DNA from: Nostoc sp. LPT
GTDB lineage: Bacteria; Cyanobacteriota; Cyanobacteriia; Cyanobacteriales; Nostocaceae
Direction of reading: 5' to 3'
Length of the DNA stretch: 64,000 nucleotides
Assembly (NCBI RefSeq): GCF_017115165.1
Contig: NZ_JABXKF010000130.1
Span: forward strand, 62,001-126,000
Shown here in pieces: positions 8,116 to 16,388 of the stretch (positions within the stretch are counted from its first letter, which is position 1; each line of letters begins with the position of its first letter). A program made the translations under genes and the position numbers. The notes under the pieces are model-generated. The model was not told where the DNA came from and searched no databases. It was given only the letters and a program-made list of their open reading frames with translations.

Positions 8116-8888
8116 TTTGAAATGACTCCTGTTTGTTGCATATTACGAATTCGAGTTACTAACCCCACTGTGCCTTTTTTTTCCAACTCCCTGATTAATT
8201 CCGACGCTGGAACGTCGTTCATGCTCGATTGAATAGTGTATTTAACTACTTGGGGTGGCTTAATTATTACGCCAGTAGAAGATTGACCCACACCTGATGT
8301 TAAGGGAGCATCTACTAACGTTGCTGTCAGAATTCTGGTTTCTGTGGACTTCAAAAACTGAGACTGTTGTAAACTCAATAAGAAATCATTGACATCATTA
8401 AAGGAACGAGCCAATCCGTTAATTTCTAATCCCCCTGCCGGATTATTTGGTGGCTGACCTGCCGCTACCGCAATGGGTGGGATTTGCTTGATATTCTCGA
8501 TTTGCACTGCCGTTGGGATGCGATCGCGCAAATCTTGCAGCATTGCTGACCAAGGACGAATCTGGTCAAATACAGTTACTAAAGCTTGGGTTTCCCCTTT
8601 AACTGCGTTCGTCTCGGCTTTGATATTGTTCAGATTTCCTATTTCTGTATCTAACCTCTTGCTTTCTTGGTCTAATTGTGCAATTTGCCCATCTAACTCA
8701 ACAATCTTTCCTTGCAACAACCACCAACCAACTCCCAATAAAGCTGGAAGTCCTACACCTAGTGCAACTCCCACATACACTGGTGTCAAATCCCCCGTAG
8801 GAAATTTTAGGGCTATTCCTCCTTTTCTCTCTGGCTTTTTCTGGTATGCTGGGCGGTCTTTAAGAAAGTTAACATCTAGGCTGTACAT
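8112..8888 (-). CDS. pilN: Type IV pilus assembly protein PilN
   Basis: 258 aa inner-membrane protein. Its N-terminal tail MYSLDVNFLKDR is the conserved motif that docks into PilM. A transmembrane helix follows (VYVGVALGVGLPALLGVGWWLL, about 37-58), then a coiled coil (LDGQIAQLDQESKRLDTEIGNLNNI, about 65-105) and a periplasmic ferredoxin-like domain. It is slightly longer than proteobacterial PilN, as usual in cyanobacteria. It begins 4 bp after the pilM stop and overlaps pilO, so the three genes form a tight operon. Confidence 0.92.
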   Translation of the reverse strand: MYSLDVNFLKDRPAYQKKPERKGGIALKFPTGDLTPVYVGVALGVGLPALLGVGWWLLQGKIVELDGQIAQLDQESKRLDTEIGNLNNIKAETNAVKGETQALVTVFDQIRPWSAMLQDLRDRIPTAVQIENIKQIPPIAVAAGQPPNNPAGGLEINGLARSFNDVNDFLLSLQQSQFLKSTETRILTATLVDAPLTSGVGQSSTGVIIKPPQVVKYTIQSSMNDVPASELIRELEKKGTVGLVTRIRNMQQTGVISK

Positions 8889-8892
8889 TTTG

Positions 8893-9999
8893 TTACACCT
8901 CCCGCATTCCTAGACCGAGTACAATCGCCAAGCCAGAGCGTTGTACCTGTGGATATTTATCAGTGTCCACTTCCAAAGATAAAGACCCGATTGGATCTAT
9001 TTGGGTAGTTGGCAAGCTCAATCGTTGGGTAAAAAATTCATCTAGCTGTTGAAGTCCACCTCTTGGGCCAGCTAATAAAATCTGCGCTACCTCCAAATTT
9101 TCACTTTGATTCAGGTAAAAATCGATGGAACGGCGCAATTCATCCGTTAGTTCTCCCAAGACTCTCAATATGGCAGCCATACCAGGATCGAGTTCGGTAA
9201 CGCCAGTTTTGCCACCGTCTATAGGAGTTGCAGGAATAACCATTCCGTGTAACAGTTCCATATCTCGTGATGTAGGTAAGCTCATTGCCCTTGCTAAGGC
9301 AGTTTGCATTTGATAAGTCCCGATTGGGACTGTGCGCGAAAATTGCGGCACTCCGTTAACGATGATGGCGATTTCTGTACTGTCAAACTCGATATCAACT
9401 AGTACTGCTGCTTCTTGCGGCCCAAATTGTCGCAGTTGTTCGCGAATAGTCCGAATCAGAGCAAAACTGTTAATTTCTAAAACATCAATTTGTAATCCTG
9501 CCTGCTCGAAGGTACTTATATAGGTATCCGTTATCTCCTTGCGGGTGGCAACTAGGAGTACGTGTACTTTTTCAATGCCATCTTCATCTACAAAGTACCC
9601 AAGTTTCTGATAATCTACATCAGCCTCTTCACGAGGATAGGGTAAATACAAACCTGCTTCATGGTTCAGCACCATTTCTCGCAGCTCTTTATCATCTAAC
9701 TCTGCTGGCACTGGTATAATCCGAACGATAGAATCTCGTCCTGGTACACCAGTGGCAACGCGAGAAGTTTTGATTTTGCTCTCAGCTAGCGCTTGCTGGA
9801 TTAATTGCGCCATTGCTGGAGGGTCGCTGATTTGACCATCGATAACTATCCCTTCTGGAACTGCTACCGATGTACAGATTTCTAATTTCAAGCCTTGACC
9901 CTGCTTGCGTAGCTGAACTACATTCACCCGTTCGGGAGCAAGCTCAATGCCTACTCCTTTTTTCGATTTGCCAAACAGACTATTGAAGCTTTTTACCAC
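8893..9999 (-). CDS. pilM: Type IV pilus assembly ATPase-like protein PilM
   Basis: 368 aa actin-like cytoplasmic protein that forms the ring under the pilus alignment complex. The N-terminus FGKSKKGVGIELAPERVNVVQL corresponds to the phosphate-1 strand of the actin/FtsA fold; AAVLVDIEFDSTEIAIIVNGVPQFSRTVPIGT is the phosphate-2 region, and AQILLAGPRGGLQQLDEFF the adenosine motif. First gene of the pilMNOQ operon. The upstream interval to the divergent gene at 10152 is about 150 bp and presumably holds promoters for both directions. Confidence 0.93.
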   Translation of the reverse strand: MVKSFNSLFGKSKKGVGIELAPERVNVVQLRKQGQGLKLEICTSVAVPEGIVIDGQISDPPAMAQLIQQALAESKIKTSRVATGVPGRDSIVRIIPVPAELDDKELREMVLNHEAGLYLPYPREEADVDYQKLGYFVDEDGIEKVHVLLVATRKEITDTYISTFEQAGLQIDVLEINSFALIRTIREQLRQFGPQEAAVLVDIEFDSTEIAIIVNGVPQFSRTVPIGTYQMQTALARAMSLPTSRDMELLHGMVIPATPIDGGKTGVTELDPGMAAILRVLGELTDELRRSIDFYLNQSENLEVAQILLAGPRGGLQQLDEFFTQRLSLPTTQIDPIGSLSLEVDTDKYPQVQRSGLAIVLGLGMREV

Positions 10000-10151
10000 A
10001 GTTGTGCCCGCTGGACTGCTAAATTGAAAATTTAAATTTGTTGCAGTAAAGGCGTTATATATTACGTCTTTACGGGTAATTTATTTAGCCTATAATCTCA
10101 ACAATTCTGTCTAAGCTTTTCACACCGATCAAGCGTAAAAATACTGGGAAA

Positions 10152-11450
10152 ATGATTCAATTGCGAAAATTTAAACAACTTGTTGCTTTGGTACTGCTTG
10201 GCTTAATAACCAGTTGGGTTGTAAGTTGCAGCACAGGTAATGTTAATACAAGTACAAAACAAGCTACTTCAGGAGTGGGAACTGTTGAGTTTTGGACAAT
10301 GCAACTCCAACCTCAATTTACCGACTACTTCAAAGGCCTAATTGCGAATTTTGAATCGCAAAATCCAGGTATAAAGATTAACTGGGTTGATGTACCTTGG
10401 GCGGCAATGGAGAACAAAATATTAACAGCTGTCTCCGCAAAAACGCCACCTGATGTAGTTAACTTGAATCCGGGTTTTGCTTCCCAACTTGCCGGACGAA
10501 ATGCTTGGTTAGATTTAGATACGAAAGTCCCAAATGATGTACGTTCCTCCTATCTGCCGAATATCTGGGAATCTTGTACGCTTAATGGCAAGAGTTTTGG
10601 GATTCCCTGGTATCTCACCACACGGCTAACCATTTATAACACTGATTTATTAAAACAGGCAGGTATCAATAAAGTCCCTGCAACCTACGCAGAATTGGCA
10701 CAAGCCGCGCAACAAATTAAAGATAAGACGGGGAAATATGCCTTTTTTGTAACTTTCGTACCGCAAGATTCTGGTGAAGTGCTGGAATCTTTTGTGCAAA
10801 TGGGAGTCACCTTAATAGATGCTGAGGGTAAAGCGGCGTTTAATTCAGCACCAGGGAAAGCCGCGTTTCAGTATTGGGTAGACTTGTATAAAAAAGGGTT
10901 GCTTCCTAAAGAAGCTTTAACCCAAGGACATCGCCACGCGATCGATTTATACCAATCTGGAGAGACGGCGTTTCTAGCTTCTGGGCCAGAGTTCCTGAAA
11001 ACGATCGCGAATAATGCCCCGAAAATTGCTCAAGCTTCGGGAATAGCACCTCAACTGACTGGTGACACAGGTAAGAAAAATGTCGCGGTGATGAACATGG
11101 TTATTCCCCGTGATAGCAAACAACCAGACGCTTCTGTTAAGTTTGCTTTATTTGTCACCAATGATGAAAATCAGTTAGCCTTTGCTAAAGCTGCAAATGT
11201 TCTACCTTCTACAATCAAAGCATTGTCTGATACTTACTTTAAAGATGTTCCAGCTAATGCTTCAACAATAGAAAAAGCGCGAGTTATTACTGCCCAACAA
11301 CTGCAACAGGCAGAAATATTAACCCCTACTTTGAAGGATTCTAACAAACTGCAAAAGGCAGTTTACGAAAACTTGCAAGCCGCAATGTTAGGGCAAAAGA
11401 CGGTAGATAAAGCCGTAGAAGATGCGGTGCAGCAGTGGAACCAGAGGTAA
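10152..11450 (+). CDS. ABC sugar transporter substrate-binding lipoprotein
   Basis: 432 aa extracellular solute-binding protein, family 1 (MalE/UgpB type). A lipoprotein signal (LVALVLLGLITSWVVSC) gives a lipidated Cys at about residue 26. The mature protein starts with the family pattern (VEFWTMQLQPQFTDYFKGLI) and includes GIPWYLTTRLTIYNTDLLKQAG, the hallmark of the hinge region, and FLASGPEFLKTI. It would deliver a sugar or glycerol derivative to a membrane permease. No permease or ATPase gene is adjacent, so it is an orphan that must pair with distant components. The product ends just before a repeat block. Confidence 0.9.
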   Translation: MIQLRKFKQLVALVLLGLITSWVVSCSTGNVNTSTKQATSGVGTVEFWTMQLQPQFTDYFKGLIANFESQNPGIKINWVDVPWAAMENKILTAVSAKTPPDVVNLNPGFASQLAGRNAWLDLDTKVPNDVRSSYLPNIWESCTLNGKSFGIPWYLTTRLTIYNTDLLKQAGINKVPATYAELAQAAQQIKDKTGKYAFFVTFVPQDSGEVLESFVQMGVTLIDAEGKAAFNSAPGKAAFQYWVDLYKKGLLPKEALTQGHRHAIDLYQSGETAFLASGPEFLKTIANNAPKIAQASGIAPQLTGDTGKKNVAVMNMVIPRDSKQPDASVKFALFVTNDENQLAFAKAANVLPSTIKALSDTYFKDVPANASTIEKARVITAQQLQQAEILTPTLKDSNKLQKAVYENLQAAMLGQKTVDKAVEDAVQQWNQR

Positions 11451-11545
11451 ATTTGGGCATTGAGCATTGGGCATGGGGCATTGGTTATTTTCCGCTGCCT
11501 CCTCATCTCCCTCATCTCCCTATTCCCTATTTCCCATTTGTAAAA
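11449..11545. repeat. Repeat block between the binding protein and folC
   Basis: Begins at the stop codon of the sugar-binding protein with GGGCATTGAGCATTGGGCAT-type heptamers and continues into CTCATCTCCCTCATCTCCC-type 9-mers and ATTCCCTATTTCCC. The two arms are of opposite polarity (G-rich then C-rich), the layout seen in other repeat blocks here. The last codons of folC are read from it. Confidence 0.75.
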
Positions 11546-12857
11546 AATCGCCTACTAAATAAAGGGAACCACACAAAACGATTAAATCGTCTGTGGTTTT
11601 GGTTGAGATTACGGCTTCTAGTGCTGTGAATAAATCTGGATGTATTTGGCGATCGCTTAATTGGGGACAGAGGCTGTAAGCTAGGTTTGATAAGTAGTCT
11701 AGGTCAGCGGAAGTTCTACCGGGCCAAGGTTCTACTGGTATTGGCACTAAATAAAGGCGATCGCCTGGTCGCAGTAAAGCGGTAAAAATATCAGTATGAT
11801 CCTTATCGGCAAACATTCCCATAACCCAATTGACGGGTTTGTGGTTAACTGCGTCTAAACTATCAACATACTGGCGGAGAACTTCGGCGGCGGCGGCATT
11901 ATGAGCGCCATCAAGTAATAATTTATGGTTTTTCCAAGTAGTCCATTGCATCCGCCCTGGCCATTTAGTTTTTGCCATACCGTTAATTATGGCTTCTTCA
12001 GAAATCTGCCAACCTTGTTGTTGGAGAATTTCTAAAGCTGCTATTGCCAAAGCTGAATTAGTTAACTGAATTTGTCCCGCTAACGGCAAAGGGTATTTAA
12101 TTAATTTTAAATTTTGAATTTTGAGTCGCACCTTTGGTGCGCTAGAAGCGCAACTTGAATTTTGAATTGTTTCATACTCTGCCCATCCTGTAGTGATTTC
12201 ACGGGCAGGTTGAGGTGTAAAAATCGGGCATTGTAATTCTAAAGCACGCGATCGCACCACTTTGTCTGCCTCTGGTGGTAATGGCCCAACCACAACAGGA
12301 CATCCAGGTTTGAGAATACCTGCTTTTTCTCTAGCAATATCAGCGATGGTAGGGCCAAGTTGCTGCCAGTGTTCCCGGCTAATGGAAGTAATCAGCGTAA
12401 CCAGAGGTTCCAAACAGACATTGGTAGCATCTAAGCGCCCTCCTAGTCCGACTTCTACCACAGCCACATCAACTTGCTGCTGGGCAAAATATAACCAAGC
12501 GGCAGCCGTAATTACTTCAAACTGAGTTGCCGATTCGTCATCAGGGCGAATAACCGCTTGGACTTTTTCTAATAATTGACTCAATTCCTCAGAGGAAATT
12601 TGCTGTTCATTCAGACAAATACGTTCCGTCCAATCAACTAAATGGGGGGAAGTGTAGCGTCCTGTACGATAACCAGCCTCAGTGAGTACGGAGGAAAGAT
12701 AGGCACAAACTGAACCTTTGCCATTAGTGCCAGCAATATGAATTACTGGGACTTGGTGATGAGGATTGCCAAGATTTGCCAATAAATTGACAATGCGATC
12801 AAGTCCCAGATGGACGCCAAAGCGTTGCAGCGGTTGTATTAAAGAATCAATATCCAA
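11520..12857 (-). CDS. folC: Bifunctional folylpolyglutamate/dihydrofolate synthase
   Basis: Mur-ligase-family enzyme that adds glutamate to dihydropteroate and to folates. Seen: the P-loop VIHIAGTNGKGSVCAYLSS, RTGRYTSPHL, the VGLGGRLDATNV motif, ISREHWQQLGPTIADIAREKAGI and the C-terminal HKLLLDGAHNAAAAEVL. The frame stays open to 12917, but residues before LDIDSLIQPLQRFGVH are translated repeat, so I place the start at TTG 12857 (family members begin MDIDSL). Between about 12107 and 12176 a repeat is inserted in frame (ETIQNSSCASSAPKVRLKIQ) inside the middle domain. The C-terminal NRE residues also derive from repeat. Thus repeats touch both ends and the interior of an essential gene. Confidence 0.92.
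   Translation of the reverse strand: MDIDSLIQPLQRFGVHLGLDRIVNLLANLGNPHHQVPVIHIAGTNGKGSVCAYLSSVLTEAGYRTGRYTSPHLVDWTERICLNEQQISSEELSQLLEKVQAVIRPDDESATQFEVITAAAWLYFAQQQVDVAVVEVGLGGRLDATNVCLEPLVTLITSISREHWQQLGPTIADIAREKAGILKPGCPVVVGPLPPEADKVVRSRALELQCPIFTPQPAREITTGWAEYETIQNSSCASSAPKVRLKIQNLKLIKYPLPLAGQIQLTNSALAIAALEILQQQGWQISEEAIINGMAKTKWPGRMQWTTWKNHKLLLDGAHNAAAAEVLRQYVDSLDAVNHKPVNWVMGMFADKDHTDIFTALLRPGDRLYLVPIPVEPWPGRTSADLDYLSNLAYSLCPQLSDRQIHPDLFTALEAVISTKTTDDLIVLCGSLYLVGDFLQMGNRE
12107..12176. repeat. In-frame repeat insertion inside folC
   Basis: TTTTAAATTTTGAATTTTGA-type sequence, the inverted pair CACCTTTGGTGCG / CTAGAAGCG and TTGAATTTTGAATTG form a block typical of intergenic Nostoc repeats. 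Here it is read in frame within folC, between WAEYETIQ and LKLIKYPLPLAGQIQL. Ends are approximate. Confidence 0.6.
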
Positions 12858-12940
12858 GGAAGGGGTAGTGGGGAGTAGGGAGATGAGGAAGCAGAGGAGC
12901 AGGGAGGAAATGCCCAATGCCCCATGCCCGATTAATCAAT

Positions 12941-13066
12941 TTAGGCTTCCCGATCAAAAAAGCCTTGAATTTGTCTTAAAGCCGCAGCGCCAATATTAAA
13001 CACTGCCCAGCTGGCAGCAATAACAATTGGTGCTAAAACGATCGCTATACGGAAATCGATATCCAT
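12941..13066 (-). CDS. psbY: Photosystem II protein Y
   Basis: 41-residue protein starting [20 protein letters not shown] and ending in [11 protein letters not shown]. This matches cyanobacterial PsbY in length, in the single membrane span (about residues 6-28) and in the AAALRQ-x-QGF tail. PsbY is a low-molecular-mass subunit at the edge of photosystem II, next to cytochrome b559. The gene is complete: start at 13066, stop TAA at 12941-12943. It lies between folC and the gamma carbonic anhydrase-like gene on the same strand, bordered on both sides by repeat blocks, so it probably has its own promoter in 13067-13180. Confidence 0.93.
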   Translation of the reverse strand: MDIDFRIAIVLAPIVIAASWAVFNIGAAALRQIQGFFDREA

Positions 13067-13181
13067 ATCTAGAACCCCTCTCTTATGTAGAAATTAAAGT
13101 TTTGTCAACTGCTCTCATTTTTATTTTTAGCTGAAGTGGGCAATTTTTCCAAATACAAATGTAAAGAATGTTTAATTTATA

Positions 13182-13366
13182 GGGCATTGGGCATTGGGCA
13201 TTGGGCATTGAAAAGAAGCAGAGGCGGAAAACTCTTCTTTCTTACTTTCTCATCTTCCCCAGTCCTTTTCTTATCTACTAGACGCTGCGCGAATGGTAGC
13301 ACTACGGGCAACGTAGGCTCAGTACAAGTGTCCAATCCCCAATGCCCCATGCCCTATTCCCTAAGA
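13182..13366. repeat. Inverted heptamer repeat element
   Basis: Four tandem copies of GGGCATT (13182-13209) form one arm. The opposite arm (TCCAATCCCCAATGCCCCAT, about 13329-13348) is the inverted version. Between them lie AGACGCTGCGCGAATGGTAG-type repeats. It abuts the 3' end of the carbonic anhydrase-like gene, and frames within it are not genes. Confidence 0.75.
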
Positions 13367-13888
13367 CTTGCTAAAGCCAATATCAGTACCCTTACCAGCA
13401 TGAACTAAAGCTAACTTATGGTAACGTTTAGCGTGTTCAATCAGTTCTGCGGCTTCAACGTCTGTTACTTGGCGTAACACTTTCCCAGGAATACCGACAA
13501 CTAGGGACAAAGGCGGTACATTTTTAGTTACCACTGCGCCAGCACCAATAATGCTACCAGTACCCACTCGTACCCCATCTAAAATCACTGCGCCAATGCC
13601 AATCAAACTTCCACGCTCAATGTAAGCAGAATGTATTACAGCGCGATGCCCTACGGTAACATGATCTTCTAAGATTGTTGGAAAACCAGCATCACCATGT
13701 AAAATTGCACCATCCTGAATATTTGTGCATTCGCCAATTTCAATCCGTTCTACATCTGCCCTAACCACTGCTCCATACCAAATGCTTACTCCTGCTGCTA
13801 TATTTACCGAACCCATAACAACAGCATTGCCCGCAATGAAGGCAGCTTGAGAAAAATCAGGAGATGTCCAGTAAGAAGCGGTAGACAC
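13361..13888 (-). CDS. Gamma carbonic anhydrase-family hexapeptide-repeat protein
   Basis: Left-handed beta-helix protein of the YrdA/CaiE/CcmM-N group. Repeated [LIV]-G-x-x-x-x turns run from [14 protein letters not shown] through [57 protein letters not shown] to [12 protein letters not shown]. The metal-ligand histidines (HGD, VGH, VIHSA) and R-D of VVRAD are present, so zinc binding and carbonic anhydrase activity are possible but not shown. The frame remains open to 13966, but I favour GTG 13888, since homologues begin MSTASYW and the upstream residues are not conserved. About 175 aa. Confidence 0.88.
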   Translation of the reverse strand: MSTASYWTSPDFSQAAFIAGNAVVMGSVNIAAGVSIWYGAVVRADVERIEIGECTNIQDGAILHGDAGFPTILEDHVTVGHRAVIHSAYIERGSLIGIGAVILDGVRVGTGSIIGAGAVVTKNVPPLSLVVGIPGKVLRQVTDVEAAELIEHAKRYHKLALVHAGKGTDIGFSKS

Positions 13889-14127
13889 GATAGAATATGA
13901 ATATGGTACCCAGGAACACTGGAGAAACTCCAACCTTTGAGACTGGTTGCACAACCAGGATATCACAGCGTCAAGCCTCTACGCTGAGGAAAACACTAGT
14001 GAACAATGTTCCTGCCGCAACACCGTGTCTATGCAGGAGCGAGCAAGTAACCCAAAGTGGTTGAGCCGAAGTGTATAATTCAACCCACTAGTGCTGGTGA
14101 AGACAAAATTATGTTTGTACGCACTTC

Positions 14128-14640
14128 ATGATGAATCCAGGTTTGCAGTACCCGATGTTTGGGCCGGAAATACAGTGTCCCCATTGTCGCCAGACTATTC
14201 CGGCGCTGACACTAACAGATACCTATTTGTGTCCTCGTCATGGCGCGTTTGAAGCTAATCCTAAAAATGGAGAGTTAATCCATTTGCAATCGGGGCGTCA
14301 TTGGCGGAGGTGGAATAATGAATGGTATAGACAACATACTCATCCTGATGGTATTCGCTTTGAAATTCACGAAGCATTAGATAAGCTCTATACCCAAGGC
14401 TTTCGAGCAACACGAGTGATTATTGCTCGACGCTATCAGGAATTGATGAGTGGCTACTTGGAACGCAGCACCCCTTGGCGTTCTGGACAACCAGAAGCTA
14501 CTGCTGCGCGATTGTACGGTTTACCCGTGGAGTTTAGCCCCGATACTTCAGATGATGCCTGTTGGGAAGTGATTAATTTTGACTTGGAAAAAGAGCCTGG
14601 TGTCCCTGTACGCTACCCTTATTTCAGGTTGTTTGAGTAA
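14128..14640 (+). CDS. Conserved cyanobacterial zinc-ribbon protein (TIGR02652-like)
   Basis: 170 aa protein of a family found in cyanobacteria, function unknown. The N-terminus has a likely zinc ribbon: CPHC about residues 14-17 and CPRHG about residues 30-34. The rest is rich in Arg and Trp (GRHWRRWNNEWYRQHTHPDGIRFEIHEALDKLY) and ends in an acidic strand region. Two ATG codons in tandem open it; the first is used here. It has no obvious operon partner: upstream is 160 bp of non-coding sequence, downstream a repeat element. Confidence 0.8.
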   Translation: MMNPGLQYPMFGPEIQCPHCRQTIPALTLTDTYLCPRHGAFEANPKNGELIHLQSGRHWRRWNNEWYRQHTHPDGIRFEIHEALDKLYTQGFRATRVIIARRYQELMSGYLERSTPWRSGQPEATAARLYGLPVEFSPDTSDDACWEVINFDLEKEPGVPVRYPYFRLFE

Positions 14641-14647
14641 TGGTCAG

Positions 14648-14782
14648 TAATTAGTGCTGAGTTATGAGTCCTGAGTTCTGAGGGAGAAGAAGTTTTAATT
14701 GCACTCAATTAAAAAGTTTTTAATGCTTAGGATTTAAGTGTAAGGTCTTACTCAGCACTCGCTACTCAGCACTCAGCACTAC
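14648..14782. repeat. Inverted STRR element (CTCAGCA family)
   Basis: The left arm AGTGCTGAGTTATGAGTCCT with the following GAGTTCTGAG (about 14653-14682) and the right arm CTCAGCACTCGCTACTCAGC with the following ACTCAGCACT (about 14752-14780) are imperfect inverted copies built from 7-base units and separated by about 70 bp. This is the same family as the array that splits the M16 peptidase. Confidence 0.72.
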
Positions 14783-14788
14783 TGTATT

Positions 14789-15232
14789 ATGCACCACGCT
14801 TCTATTCGGACTGCGAATATTCATCGAGCGATCGCTTTCTACGAACTTTTAGGGTTTACAATCTCAGAACGCTTTACCACAGGCTACACCCTAGCTTGCT
14901 GGATGGAAGGATTTGGCGGCAGAATTGAACTGATCCAAATTCCCGAACCAAAACCAGCCCCAGATGCTTTTGCTGATGAGCATTATGTAGGGTATTATCA
15001 TCTCTCGTTCGATTTAACTGAGATTACACCAGATTTACCTAGCTGGTTGACAAATTTGCAAAAGTGTGTTTTGCTAGCTGCTGAGAGTCAAACCGAAGGA
15101 TTAGAACCGTTGAAGGTACTTTTAGAACCAACACAACAGCAAATAGGCGATCGCATTTACGAAGTGGCTTTCATCGCCGATACTGATGGCTTACCTCTGG
15201 AATTCATTCGGGTTTTAGCAAAACTTTCATAA
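14789..15232 (+). CDS. VOC-family glyoxalase/bleomycin-resistance-like protein
   Basis: 147 aa, two beta-alpha-beta-beta-beta modules of the vicinal oxygen chelate fold. The N-terminal module reads MHHASIRTANIHRAIAFYELLGFTISERF with the first metal-site histidine; GGRIELIQIPEP supplies the glutamate; VGYYHLSFDLTEI supplies the second histidine; and VAFIADTDGLPLEFIRV the final glutamate. All four expected metal ligands seem present, so a metal-dependent lyase or dioxygenase is plausible. The substrate cannot be inferred. It starts 7 bp after a repeat element, so its promoter may lie within or before the repeat. Confidence 0.85.
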   Translation: MHHASIRTANIHRAIAFYELLGFTISERFTTGYTLACWMEGFGGRIELIQIPEPKPAPDAFADEHYVGYYHLSFDLTEITPDLPSWLTNLQKCVLLAAESQTEGLEPLKVLLEPTQQQIGDRIYEVAFIADTDGLPLEFIRVLAKLS

Positions 15233-15374
15233 TTTAGCTTTTTTATTATCTTTGTTGCTAATATTTTGTTTTTCTGTATTGTTACCGAAGTCACAGATTT
15301 TTTTGCCAGATTAAAGTGTAGTCTCTCTCGAAAATAACTATGTAACTTAATTTACAGATATATCTGCTAAATAC

Positions 15375-16388
15375 ATGTATGGATTTTCCAAATTTTATTC
15401 TAAATTTTATAAATATCCTTTGCCGTTATTACTTTTAAGTTTATGGCTAGTAGCTGTTTTTTTGTTGAGCGATCGACCTGCTCATAGCCAAGATCCAGTT
15501 ATATTTACTAACAAAGAAAAATATCAGTCAACCTTGCTAGCAAAAAGAATAATGCCCTCAACACTGACAGAAAATGTCCGCAAGACAGTACTAGAGAATG
15601 GTCTAACTGTCCTGACAAAGGAAGTGCATACTGCGCCAGTGGTGACGGTGCAGGTGTGGTACAAGGTTGGCTCACGCAACGAAGAACCGGGTATGAATGG
15701 CATTGCCCACCAGCTAGAACACATGATGTTTAAAGGCACTCGAAATCATCCAATTCAATTTGGACGTTTGTTTAGTGCTTTAGGTAGTGATTCCAATGCT
15801 TTCACCAGCTACGATCAAACTGCATATTACGGTACTGTGGAACGAAACAAGCTGAAAGCGCTCTTAGTGCTGGAAGCTGACAGAATGCAAAATTCCCAGA
15901 TTGAGCCAGAGCAATTAGCGAGTGAAAAGCGCGTAGTAATTTCGGAGTTGCAGGGTTACGAAAATAGTCCAGAATATCGCCTCAACCGTGCTGTCATGCA
16001 AGCGGTGTTTCCCAATCATGCTTATGGGTTGCCTGTAGGTGGCACAAAAGCTGATGTCGAGAAGTTTGAAGTTGAGCAGGTAGAAAAATATTACCGCAAT
16101 TTTTACAGTCCCGATAATGCCGTCTTAGTAATTGTTGGAGATTTTCAAACTGCAAATGCCCTCGAAACAATTAAAGAGGAGTTTGGCAAAGTAGCGAGGC
16201 AGGAAGCAGGGGGCAGGGAGCAGGAGGCAGGAGTTATTTCTCTATCACTCAGCACTCAGCACTCAGCACTCAGCACTCAGCACTCAGCACTCCCATCGTA
16301 TTGCAAGAACCGGGAGCAGGGCGGCTGTTACAAGTTGTGTATCCGCTACCAGATGCAAATCAACCGGATGTCCCGGCGCTGGATGTGA
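15375..16388 (+). pseudogene. M16 zinc metallopeptidase, N-terminal half (frame broken by STRR array)
   Basis: N-terminal catalytic domain of an insulinase/pitrilysin-family peptidase. A signal segment or membrane anchor (PLPLLLLSLWLVAVFLLSD) suggests a periplasmic location. The zinc motif HxxEH is HQLEH at about residues 112-116 in GIAHQLEHMMFKGT; the third ligand and conserved acids lie in VVISELQGYENSPEYRLNRAV. After EEFGKVAR the frame enters repeat sequence containing six CACTCAG units (16246-16287), reads STQHSALSTQHSAL, then runs out of frame to a stop at 16388. The remaining two thirds of the protein continue in another frame from about 16292. As drawn, this gives a truncated 337 aa product. 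Confidence 0.85.
16197..16293. repeat. STRR element disrupting the M16 peptidase gene
   Basis: A purine-rich arm (GCAGGAAGCAGGGGGCAGGG, from about 16198) is followed by six exact tandem CACTCAG heptamers (16246-16287) and a partial copy (CACTC). Coding homology stops at about 16196 and resumes at PIVLQEPGAGRLLQ (16292). The insertion offsets the frame by 2 (mod 3). One heptamer more, or two fewer, would bring the halves into one frame; both frames are free of stops through the array. Confidence 0.85.

Noticed and set aside
11435-11629. Plus-strand 64-codon frame after the sugar-binding protein
   Set aside because: Reads through repeat and antisense folC; shadow frame.
13136-13408. Plus-strand 90-codon frame
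   Set aside because: Made of the GGGCATT element and antisense of the carbonic anhydrase-like gene.
16246-16293. CACTCAG array considered as a CRISPR-like array
   Set aside because: Units are 7 bp with no spacers and no cas genes nearby; it is an STRR.
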